Shown here one piece after another: positions 16,795 through 23,561 of a stretch of 38,898 bases of DNA. The position numbers and the translations under genes are program-made. The stretch spans positions 1-38,898 of the forward strand of contig ONSO01000006.1 in the NCBI GenBank assembly GCA_900320485.1, given 5' to 3'. The notes under the pieces were generated by a model. It searched no databases and was not told where the DNA came from. It saw only the letters and a list, made by a program, of their open reading frames with translations. Every line of letters begins with the position of its first letter. Position 1 is the first letter of the stretch. Origin of the DNA: an uncultured Lachnospiraceae bacterium. GTDB taxonomy: Bacteria > Bacillota > Clostridia > Lachnospirales > Lachnospiraceae.

Positions 16795-18288
16795 CTATGC
16801 CGGATCCTCAGGCCGAAGGCACCGGATCTGCAGGATCTTTTTCGTTCCTTCATCCACCTTTACGCTCTCGCTGATCCGATATCCGGGGATCCACAAGATC
16901 TCCTGTCCCATGGCAAGGAGGGCGATCCGGTCTCTCTCGGTTCTTGGCACCTTTTCCGTAATAAAATATTCCTTCAGGAGCTTACGGACCGGTTTTCCTT
17001 CCGGTCCCCTGATCATGAGATAATCCCCTGCATGGCGGGTCCGAATGGAAAGAGTATCTTTTATTTTATCATAGTCAAACCATTTCGTATAGTTTTTTTG
17101 AGGAATTACCATGGTTTTTTTGTAGGAAAACTTCCGGAATTCAAACCGTTCCCCGCCAAAATCCACCGTTACCGCCTCGTCGTCCATGGATCTGTGGTCC
17201 ACGCAGGCGATCATGCCCTTTTGGGCTTCTTTCTCTGCAGAGATAACGGCCGCGGGCATGTCTGCATTTACGGCTTTTCTTTCCAGATAAACGTATTTAT
17301 ACTCCCGGCGGGCATGGATCCCAAAGGGCAGGTCCACGCTTTTTCCGCTCTCTCCTCGAAACAGCCCAAGTACTGCCTGTACGTGGACCGCCTCCAGATC
17401 GCGCCGTTTTGGAGAGGCAGCACGTAAAAGCTCCATCAGGATCCTCTTTTGGATCAGCTCCGGAAACTCCAAAAACTTCTCCGCGTTCACGCCATGGCTC
17501 ATTCCGGAAACAACACATGCCTCCATGGCCTTCCTCGTTTCCTCCGCAAGGTAACTTTCCGTCTCCGCCAGCATTTCCGCCGCCTGATTCAGATGGCGGA
17601 CGGTGCCCCTGCTGATCTCCTTCTCCGCGTACGGGATCACGTGGTGACGGATGCGGTTTCTCGCGTAGGTCTCCTCGGAATTCGTGCGGTCCTGACAATA
17701 AGATATTCCCAGCCGGCCCAAATAGAATTCAATTTCTTCCCTTTCAAGGCAAAGAAGCGGCCTTATCACAAGGACGCCCTGCACCTGCGTTTCCCGCACG
17801 GGAGGAATGCTTCCCATCCCTTTTATGCCAGTTCCCCGGAACAGGTGAAAAAGCAGCGTCTCCGCCCGGTCTCCTGCATGATGGGCCAGGGCGATCTTAA
17901 TGGTCTCGCCGTCCTTTTGCCATTTTTTCGCCAAAGTTTCAAAAATCTGATATCGGGCAACGCGCCCGGCTTCTTCCTCGGAAAGTCCCTTATTTTTCGC
18001 TAAGGCGGGCACGTCCACGTTCTCCTGGAGAAAGGGCACGTTCATTTCATGACAAAGCCCTTTCACAAAATCCGCGTCTTCCTGCGCTTCCTCCCGGATG
18101 CCGTGATTTACGTGTACCACCCTAAGCTGCAGGCGAAAATATTTTCTCATTTCGCGCAACAAAAACAAGAGGCAGACGGAGTCTGCCCCTCCCGACACTC
18201 CCACAAGAATCTTGTCCTCCCGGTCCAACATACCCTGGGACTCACAGTATTTTCGGACTTTTTGCGCGATCTGATCTATCTTTTTCAT
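16795..18288 (-). CDS. tilS: tRNA(Ile)-lysidine synthase TilS
   Basis: The 497-residue enzyme converts C34 of tRNA-Ile(CAU) to lysidine, so that it reads AUA codons. The PP-loop SGGADS is at 32-37 in the N-terminal ATP-pyrophosphatase domain. HHAGDRAETLLFHLFRG and the Arg-rich stretch ETYARNRIRHHVIP follow, and the C-terminal TilS domain (RHAGDYLMIRG, VRKLLKEY) covers about 415-490. The ribosome binding site before ATG 18288 is weak. It is an essential housekeeping gene and looks intact. Confidence 0.95.
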   Translation of the reverse strand: MKKIDQIAQKVRKYCESQGMLDREDKILVGVSGGADSVCLLFLLREMRKYFRLQLRVVHVNHGIREEAQEDADFVKGLCHEMNVPFLQENVDVPALAKNKGLSEEEAGRVARYQIFETLAKKWQKDGETIKIALAHHAGDRAETLLFHLFRGTGIKGMGSIPPVRETQVQGVLVIRPLLCLEREEIEFYLGRLGISYCQDRTNSEETYARNRIRHHVIPYAEKEISRGTVRHLNQAAEMLAETESYLAEETRKAMEACVVSGMSHGVNAEKFLEFPELIQKRILMELLRAASPKRRDLEAVHVQAVLGLFRGESGKSVDLPFGIHARREYKYVYLERKAVNADMPAAVISAEKEAQKGMIACVDHRSMDDEAVTVDFGGERFEFRKFSYKKTMVIPQKNYTKWFDYDKIKDTLSIRTRHAGDYLMIRGPEGKPVRKLLKEYFITEKVPRTERDRIALLAMGQEILWIPGYRISESVKVDEGTKKILQIRCLRPEDPA

Positions 18289-18330
18289 GATATTTAAATG
18301 TATCTCAAACCCGTAAAAAAGTCAACAACC

Positions 18331-19515
18331 TCACGGATTCTTCCATAGCGTCGCCACAAGGATCGTCATGTCATCCCGAATGTTCCCCTCGCTGGCAAAA
18401 ATGGCTAGCTGCATTAGTTTTTCGGCCATCTCCCGGGGACTAAGCTCGTCCATCTCCGCCAGATATTTCCGGGGCGCCTCCTCATAACCCTTGTCCCGAA
18501 AGGCTTCCAATACGCCGTCCGTCATTAATATAATGCTGTCTCCCTCCTGAAGGCGCAGATAGCGCTTTTGGGGTTCTAAATCCTGAAAAATGCCAAGAGG
18601 AAGCTGGCCTCCCGGGATCTCCTCCACGTCCCTTCCCCTCTTCCGGAAGGAAACGGCGCCTCCGGCTTTACAGAAAACGCAATCTCCCCGCTCCAGGTCC
18701 AGCATGCAGGCATCCAGCGTGGGGTGTCCCAACTCTTCCCCCTTTGTAACGGCCGTGGCGTTTACCATGCGCAGGGCCGTCTCCGGCTGATAGCCTGTCT
18801 CAAGAAGCTTCTCCGTAAGGTCCAGCACAAACCCGCTCCCCCGGGAGGCTCCCTCGCCGGATCCCGTTCCGTCTGACAAAAGCAGAGTCACGGTTCCCCT
18901 TTCCGACTGCAAAATGGAGTAATTATCTCCCGAGACCTCCTCCCGGCTCTTCACCACCCTGGCAAACCCCGTAAATGCCACGTAGACCGGCTCCTCCACG
19001 TAATAAAAGCTGCCTTCCTCCCTCCCCACCCACTCCGGAGAATTCAGAGAAAGACTAAACTGCTTTCCAAGCACTTCCCGCAAAGGCTCCCTTGCCTCCT
19101 CGGCCTGCACGCCCGTCGCCAGATCCGTCCGCAGGCAGAGACTGATGCGGCCGCCTCTTTCCGTGGGAACCTTACAGGCCCCTTCCAGGATCAGCCTCTT
19201 CTTTTTCAGCAGATGGGACAGCCTGCTCCAATCCTTTTCCTCCAGCGGCGAAAGACCCGCAACCTCTCCCGCCGTCTGCTCCATCATGTCTGCCAGCTCA
19301 TTTAAGTGTCCTGCGATCACGCTGCAGTTCTCCCGAAGCCTTTCCTCCTCAAAAAAGCTTCTGCGATCCAATACTTTGGGCGGTTCCTCCCGCTCAAAGC
19401 TTTTTGCCAGTTCCCGAAAGCTCTCCGCATACCCGCACAGCCTGCCGCCGCAGACGTCCGGCATCCGAAAGTGACTTGGCTTTTTCTTCTCTTCCATGAA
19501 TTCAAATTGCATCAT
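18331..19515 (-). CDS. spoIIE: SpoIIE-type PP2C phosphatase lacking the membrane domain
   Basis: The product has 394 residues. Its C-terminal half is a PP2C/SpoIIE phosphatase with SDGTGSGEGA (metal-binding Asp), LMTDG and RDDMTILV. In Bacillus, SpoIIE dephosphorylates SpoIIAA and so activates SigF in the forespore. There it is over 800 residues long with about ten membrane helices that target it to the septum. Here no membrane helix is present, and only about 120 bases separate the start from divIC, so none is hidden upstream. Two adjacent ATG codons lie after GGAAGG. The position between divIC and tilS is orthologous to spoIIE. It may be a soluble variant, or a relic used for another purpose. 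Confidence 0.85.
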   Translation of the reverse strand: MMQFEFMEEKKKPSHFRMPDVCGGRLCGYAESFRELAKSFEREEPPKVLDRRSFFEEERLRENCSVIAGHLNELADMMEQTAGEVAGLSPLEEKDWSRLSHLLKKKRLILEGACKVPTERGGRISLCLRTDLATGVQAEEAREPLREVLGKQFSLSLNSPEWVGREEGSFYYVEEPVYVAFTGFARVVKSREEVSGDNYSILQSERGTVTLLLSDGTGSGEGASRGSGFVLDLTEKLLETGYQPETALRMVNATAVTKGEELGHPTLDACMLDLERGDCVFCKAGGAVSFRKRGRDVEEIPGGQLPLGIFQDLEPQKRYLRLQEGDSIILMTDGVLEAFRDKGYEEAPRKYLAEMDELSPREMAEKLMQLAIFASEGNIRDDMTILVATLWKNP

Positions 19516-19552
19516 CCTTCCAGCCCCCTTGGTCCTCCAACTGATACATGCA

Positions 19553-19618
19553 ATTATAAAAAGCCTTGTCCTTTCTTTTTGTCAAATTCGGTTGCCTTTT
19601 CCTTAATAATTTGCGACA
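19553..19618 (-). promoter_or_regulatory. Spo0A-type sigma-A promoter of spoIIE (21-bp spacer)
   Basis: A perfect TTGACA (19585-19580) and a perfect TATAAT (19558-19553) are separated by 21 bp, too long for ordinary SigA use. The same 21-bp spacing is known for the Spo0A-activated spoIIE promoter of B. subtilis. Two 0A-box-like heptamers are visible: TGTCGCA (19618-19612) and, in reverse, TTTGACA overlapping the -35. Confidence 0.65.
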
Positions 19619-19648
19619 AAAAAAGCAGGAGCCTTGTCACTCCTGCTT
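19618..19648 (-). terminator. Terminator after divIC
   Basis: A 9-bp stem (AAGCAGGAG with CTCCTGCTT, 8-base loop) is followed by TTTTT on the minus strand. The divIC stop codon lies in the loop, so the hairpin overlaps the gene end. Confidence 0.85.
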
Positions 19649-20002
19649 AAAAATGATCTCACCTTCATAAACCAGTCCCAGTTTCTCCTGAGCCACTTCC
19701 TCAACGTAACCCTTGGTCTGAGTATATTTACGAAATTCTTCCAGCTTTTGAGCCCTCTCCTCTTCCTTTTGGATCTCCGCCTGAAGCTCCCGGATCCGGG
19801 CATCGTAAGCATCGATCTTTTTCTGAAGGCCCACGGCGCTGATGGCGATGACCGCCACGATGACTAAAACGGCCGCCGTCACCAGAAACATGCTCACCTT
19901 GTTCTGCTGAGGCTTCCGATAAGCCGCTTTCTTTCGTTTCTTTCCCGCTCCCCTCCGTCCGGAGGATATGTTTCTTCGTGCATTTGAATAATTTACTGCC
20001 AA
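19637..20002 (-). CDS. divIC: Septum formation initiator family protein DivIC/FtsB
   Basis: The 121-residue bitopic cell division protein joins FtsL and DivIB/FtsQ in the divisome. A basic cytoplasmic tail (1-36, rich in Arg and Lys) precedes one membrane helix (about 37-58), a coiled coil (about 60-95) and a C-terminal part with YVEEVAQEKLGLV, the family hallmark. The start is TTG 20002, decided by AGGGGTGAT about seven bases upstream; no in-frame ATG fits. It lies inside the 3' part of the yabQ frame. The position matches divIC in Bacillus. Confidence 0.9.
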   Translation of the reverse strand: MAVNYSNARRNISSGRRGAGKKRKKAAYRKPQQNKVSMFLVTAAVLVIVAVIAISAVGLQKKIDAYDARIRELQAEIQKEEERAQKLEEFRKYTQTKGYVEEVAQEKLGLVYEGEIIFKQE

Positions 20003-20354
20003 GCCAGATCACCCCTTTGCCTATTATTCTAAGCAATCCATCCAGTCTCGTCAACAGCTTTTTCAGAAATGCGGAGCCATATTTTAAGAACGGCGGACTG
20101 GCCAGTCTCAAATATGCCCAGATGCCCGCCACGGCTGCTGCCACTGCAAACCACCTAAGGACTCCGTTATTCTCCACGTGCAGCAGCCAAAACGTCTCTC
20201 CCCCGCAAAAGCACCAGAACAGAAGATCTTCCGCCGCTACCCAGACGGCTCCGTGCGGGATCACCCGCCGGAAGAGACGAAAAAGATCATAAACAAAGGC
20301 AAGAAAGATCCCCATTTCCATGGCCCGCAGCATAAACAGGTTCTCCTGGCTCAC
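19728..20354 (-). CDS. yabQ: Spore cortex protein YabQ, C-terminus overlapping divIC
   Basis: The frame encodes 208 residues from GTG 20354 (GAGGG eight bases upstream). The first 117 residues are YabQ-like: an N-terminal helix, several membrane segments (about 8-28, 40-60, 66-85) and a basic stretch. YabQ is a membrane protein needed for spore cortex formation, made under SigE in the mother cell. The last 91 residues overlap divIC in another frame and are Gly/Arg/Ser-rich and unlike a folded domain. A lost stop or a frameshift near the natural end is likely, or the overlap is tolerated. The functional protein may be only about 120-135 residues. Confidence 0.75.
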   Translation of the reverse strand: MSQENLFMLRAMEMGIFLAFVYDLFRLFRRVIPHGAVWVAAEDLLFWCFCGGETFWLLHVENNGVLRWFAVAAAVAGIWAYLRLASPPFLKYGSAFLKKLLTRLDGLLRIIGKGVIWLGSKLFKCTKKHILRTEGSGKETKESGLSEASAEQGEHVSGDGGRFSHRGGHRHQRRGPSEKDRCLRCPDPGASGGDPKGRGEGSKAGRIS

Positions 20355-20365
20355 GCTCAGGCCCT

Positions 20366-20656
20366 CTAGCGGAAGAGACGGCTGATCAGGGACGCCGCCT
20401 TCTGCTGGCCCGTGGGCGCCGCGTCGGTATAGGTAAAGCTGTCCAGCCTTCCGTCCACGTCCACCTCTCCCTTTTCCAGGGTCAGCCTGCTTACGTGCAG
20501 GTCATCTCCCTTAATGGAGAGCATGCCCTGCTCCGTTTCCAGTAAAACCTCATGCAGGTCAAAGGACAATACGTCCTTAACGCCGCTCAGCATGCAGGTT
20601 TTTCTGCCCGACATGGTCATTTTATGGATCCTTACGGGAGAATTCAATTCTTCCAT
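20366..20656 (-). CDS. yabP: Sporulation protein YabP
   Basis: The 96-residue protein is YabP-like: RIHKMTMSGRKTCMLSGVKDV, then SFDLHEVLLETEQG and KGDDLHVSRLTLEKGEV. The family is found in spore formers and acts in spore coat or cortex assembly with YabQ. The start is ATG 20656, because AGGAGG lies eight bases upstream; upstream codons in the frame lack a site. yabQ starts 11 bases after its stop. Confidence 0.9.
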   Translation of the reverse strand: MEELNSPVRIHKMTMSGRKTCMLSGVKDVLSFDLHEVLLETEQGMLSIKGDDLHVSRLTLEKGEVDVDGRLDSFTYTDAAPTGQQKAASLISRLFR

Positions 20657-20707
20657 CCTTCTTGCCTCCTTTTCCATCGCCGGCTGCCTTTTTGGCAATC
20701 CTAACAC

Positions 20708-20736
20708 ATTATACGCGGAAAAGAAGACGTTATGAC
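20708..20736 (-). promoter_or_regulatory. SigE-like promoter of yabPQ
   Basis: GTCATAA (20736-20730), 14 bp, CGTATAAT (20715-20708) on the minus strand lie close to the SigE pattern (GTCATATT, then CATACAAT). The site begins next to the rqcP stop. yabP and yabQ are SigE-dependent in B. subtilis, which supports the call. A plain SigA reading has no good -35. Confidence 0.6.
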
Positions 20737-20737
20737 C

Positions 20738-20977
20738 TTAGACGTACTTAAACATTTCTGCCGCATTCTCCTTGCGAACGGTCTCCGCCACGTCCAGCAC
20801 CTCCACCTTTACCTCCTTGTTTCCGAAGGCGATGGTGATCACGTCCCCCACCTTAACGTTTGTCGATGCCTTTGCCGGCTTGTCGTTGATCATGACGCGT
20901 CCGCCGTCACAGGCCTCGTTGGCGACGGTGCGGCGCTTGATCAGCCGGGAAACCTTTAGATATTTATCTAACCTCAT
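20738..20977 (-). CDS. rqcP: S4-domain ribosome-associated quality control protein RqcP
   Basis: The 79-residue protein is nearly all S4 RNA-binding domain (MRLDKYLKVSRLIKRRTVANEA, GRVMINDKPAKAS, VGDVITIAFG). RqcP (YabO/Hsp15 family) works with RqcH to add alanine tails to stalled nascent chains on the 50S subunit. The start is ATG 20977 because GGGAGGAGG sits seven bases upstream. The gene precedes yabP as in Bacillus. Confidence 0.9.
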   Translation of the reverse strand: MRLDKYLKVSRLIKRRTVANEACDGGRVMINDKPAKASTNVKVGDVITIAFGNKEVKVEVLDVAETVRKENAAEMFKYV

Positions 20978-20996
20978 AATAGTGCCTCCTCCCAAT

Positions 20997-21035
20997 AAAA
21001 AAACCGGGCAGGGGACCCTAAAGATCCTCTGCCCG
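20997..21035 (-). terminator. Terminator between hup and rqcP
   Basis: An 11-bp stem (CGGGCAGAGGA with its complement, one G-T pair) is followed on the minus strand by seven T. It overlaps the rqcP leader, so rqcP depends on readthrough or its own promoter. Confidence 0.88.
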
Positions 21036-21049
21036 TCGCCCAGCGCTTC

Positions 21050-21325
21050 TTATGCGTTGATGGTGTCCTTCAAAGCCTTGCCAGCCTTGAACTTAGGTGC
21101 CTTGGAAGCGGGAATCTTAATGGTCTTGTTGGTAGCAGGATTTCTGCCCTCTCTTGCTGCTCTCTCAGCAACTTCGAAAGTACCGAAACCAACCAGCTGA
21201 ACCTTCTCACCCTTCTTAAGCTCATCCGTAACAACGTCAGTGAAAGCCTTCAGAGCCTTCTCTGCGTCCTTCTTGGAAATTTCAGCGTTCTCAGCGATCG
21301 CTGCGATCAATTCTGCCTTGTTCAT
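21050..21325 (-). CDS. hup: HU family DNA-binding protein
   Basis: The 91-residue histone-like protein bends and compacts the chromosome as a dimer. The N-terminal helical pair ([22 protein letters not shown]) is followed by the DNA-binding arm hallmark [25 protein letters not shown] precedes the ATG. Codon use is that of a highly expressed gene. A consensus promoter and a strong terminator make it a separate unit. Confidence 0.97.
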   Translation of the reverse strand: MNKAELIAAIAENAEISKKDAEKALKAFTDVVTDELKKGEKVQLVGFGTFEVAERAAREGRNPATNKTIKIPASKAPKFKAGKALKDTINA

Positions 21326-21391
21326 TGTTAGAACTCCTCCCTGTTGGTATTGTCATGCCGCGCCCCCTGTCGGAAAGCGAGCCTAAACATG

Positions 21392-21420
21392 AATATAGCC
21401 GTTTTTACGGGCTTTGTCAA
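21392..21420 (-). promoter_or_regulatory. Strong sigma-A promoter of hup
   Basis: TTGACA (21420-21415), 17 bp, TATATT (21397-21392). The spacer carries a small dyad (GCCCGT/ACGGC) that could be a regulator site. The 5' leader is about 60 bases. Confidence 0.8.
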
Positions 21421-21453
21421 GAGGAAAGACGATCTCTCATATTTAAATAATGC

Positions 21454-23544
21454 TTAAATTCTGATGATTACGTCTGCCATTTCCGCCATAATAGTGTTAT
21501 GCGTAACAAAAACACATGGAATGGGAAGCTGCATCAGACCTTCCATAACCATTTTTTCTTTTTCAGGATCCATGTGACTGGTTGCCTCATCCAAAACAAG
21601 TATCTCCGGTTTTCTGATCAAAGCTCTTGCCAATGCAACGGATTGCATTTGTCCTTGAGATAGGTTTGCTCCATTTTCATCAATAAAAGACTCCATCCCC
21701 CGCAAAGACTTTTGTAGATAGTCCTCCAATCCTGCCGCGATACACGCTTTCATGACATCATCTTCAGAGTATTCTTCTCCCAGCGTAACATTAAAATATA
21801 GTGTATCAGCAAATAAAAACGGCGTTTGAGGAACATATGCCACACGATTATATATGTCACTCATTTTTACGTTTTCACTATTTAATCCATTATATAAGAC
21901 ACAACCGCTTTCCGGCTTTTCCAAACCCATGATTATTTTTAGCAACGTACTCTTACCCGTACCATTCTCCCCCACAACCGCAAGTTTCTTTTTTCCCGAT
22001 ATGGAAAGTGAAATTTTGCTTAAAAGAGAGGAATCTCCAAAATACGAAAAACTAACGTCTTTCAATTGTATTTCCTTTACGTGCTCTAAGCTTACCCCTT
22101 TATTCTCATCCTTGCCCTTCGCACAAAAGATATCCTCAACTCTTTCCAATGAAACCTGACAGCCTTGAACCTCTAATAATGTCAAAACAAGCTGTTTTGC
22201 AGAGTCACTAACCAACTCCAGCAGCATGATAAAAGTCACGAGTTCTCCCAAAGAAATCACATTCGATTGGACAAATTCAAATCCCGTAAAAAGAATAAGC
22301 AAGTTCCCGACTTGCTCGATCAAAAATCCTCCCGACAAGCCAGCATATCCCACAAGGCTCACTTTATAGCCTCTGGATGTCATATCATTATATTTTTCCA
22401 TAAGAAGGGTATGCACTCTATTTTCAAGATTATAGGTCGTTATGGCCTCGCTTCCTTGAATCAATTCCTTGAAATATGATTGCACTCCACCGGCTGCACC
22501 CATGGCATTATGCGTCATTGCTTTTCTCGGTCTACTAACGGCAAAAAACAAAATTACGTATAAGAAAAGCATTAAAGCCAGCAGCAGAAACAACGGCGGG
22601 CTGATGCGAATTAAAAGGATGCTTCCTGGAACAAGTAAAAACAAATTTACAAGTATAGATATCGGGATGTCCGAAAACAATCTTCGAACTTGGATTAAAT
22701 CTGACAATCTGGAAGCATAATCTCCAAATGATCTTTTATGAAGTTCCCCCGGTCCTACGTTAAGAAGCTTTTCTGCATACTTTGCCATAAAACAACCATC
22801 CAGGCGTTTTGCAAGACGTGCACTCACCATTCCTTTCAGATATAGTAAAGTTGCGGCGCACGTAACGGCAATAATTACAAAGAAAAACAGAGCATATATG
22901 TCTTTCTCAGCGATATTAGCAAGTATATAAGTAAAAGGATTTGAGCGTTTTCCCACATATCTGCGTATCCTTAAGTCATAAAATGCATATAGTATTTCAA
23001 ATAAATAGGACATGCCGATCGATATTGTCAGGGTAAGGACGGACATAAAGAGCATGCACAATGCTTCCTTCCAAGATGCGCCGAGCGCATCCCAAAAAAA
23101 GGCTGATCTGTCTGTTTTTTCCTCCAACACATCCTTTCCCTGATTCGTAAAGACCAACATATGCCCGGACCAACATTCTGAGAATTTATCGAGCGGTATA
23201 ATCCGCATTCCTTCTCCGGGATCAGCCAAAAATACTTTTTTCTTTGCCATCCGGTAAACTATGGCATAATGGTTTTTCTTAAAGTGTACGATTACAGGTT
23301 TCTTTTCTTTTTTCAAATATGCAGATAATTCTTCCGTTGAGGCTTTATATCCTTCAGCATTAATCCCTATCTTTTCCGCGCCTTCGCAGATTCCCTGAAA
23401 CGTTGTACCGTTTTGATCCGTATGCGTAAGTTCCCTCATAAAACAGAGCGAATGTTTTTTGTTAAAATATAGGCTGATCATAAGCAAACATGCCGCACCA
23501 CAATCCGCATGATCATGTTGTCTAATCATCTTAATGTTTTTCAT
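21454..23544 (-). CDS. Peptidase-containing ABC exporter (C39, PCAT type)
   Basis: The 696-residue protein cuts double-glycine leaders and exports the freed peptide. The C39 peptidase domain (1-130) has C15 in HADCGAAC, H92 in NHYAIVY and D108 in LADPG. The membrane domain (about 160-450) has six likely helices. The ATPase has Walker A GENGTGKST (525-533), signature LSQGQ (628-632) and Walker B ILVLDE (648-653). All catalytic residues are present, so it should be active. It ends a locus with a double-glycine peptide and a lipoprotein. The signature's first Gly position is LSQGQ rather than LSGGQ, which is common in this class. Confidence 0.93.
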   Translation of the reverse strand: MKNIKMIRQHDHADCGAACLLMISLYFNKKHSLCFMRELTHTDQNGTTFQGICEGAEKIGINAEGYKASTEELSAYLKKEKKPVIVHFKKNHYAIVYRMAKKKVFLADPGEGMRIIPLDKFSECWSGHMLVFTNQGKDVLEEKTDRSAFFWDALGASWKEALCMLFMSVLTLTISIGMSYLFEILYAFYDLRIRRYVGKRSNPFTYILANIAEKDIYALFFFVIIAVTCAATLLYLKGMVSARLAKRLDGCFMAKYAEKLLNVGPGELHKRSFGDYASRLSDLIQVRRLFSDIPISILVNLFLLVPGSILLIRISPPLFLLLALMLFLYVILFFAVSRPRKAMTHNAMGAAGGVQSYFKELIQGSEAITTYNLENRVHTLLMEKYNDMTSRGYKVSLVGYAGLSGGFLIEQVGNLLILFTGFEFVQSNVISLGELVTFIMLLELVSDSAKQLVLTLLEVQGCQVSLERVEDIFCAKGKDENKGVSLEHVKEIQLKDVSFSYFGDSSLLSKISLSISGKKKLAVVGENGTGKSTLLKIIMGLEKPESGCVLYNGLNSENVKMSDIYNRVAYVPQTPFLFADTLYFNVTLGEEYSEDDVMKACIAAGLEDYLQKSLRGMESFIDENGANLSQGQMQSVALARALIRKPEILVLDEATSHMDPEKEKMVMEGLMQLPIPCVFVTHNTIMAEMADVIIRI

Positions 23545-23561
23545 TCGTCAAGCCTCACCAT

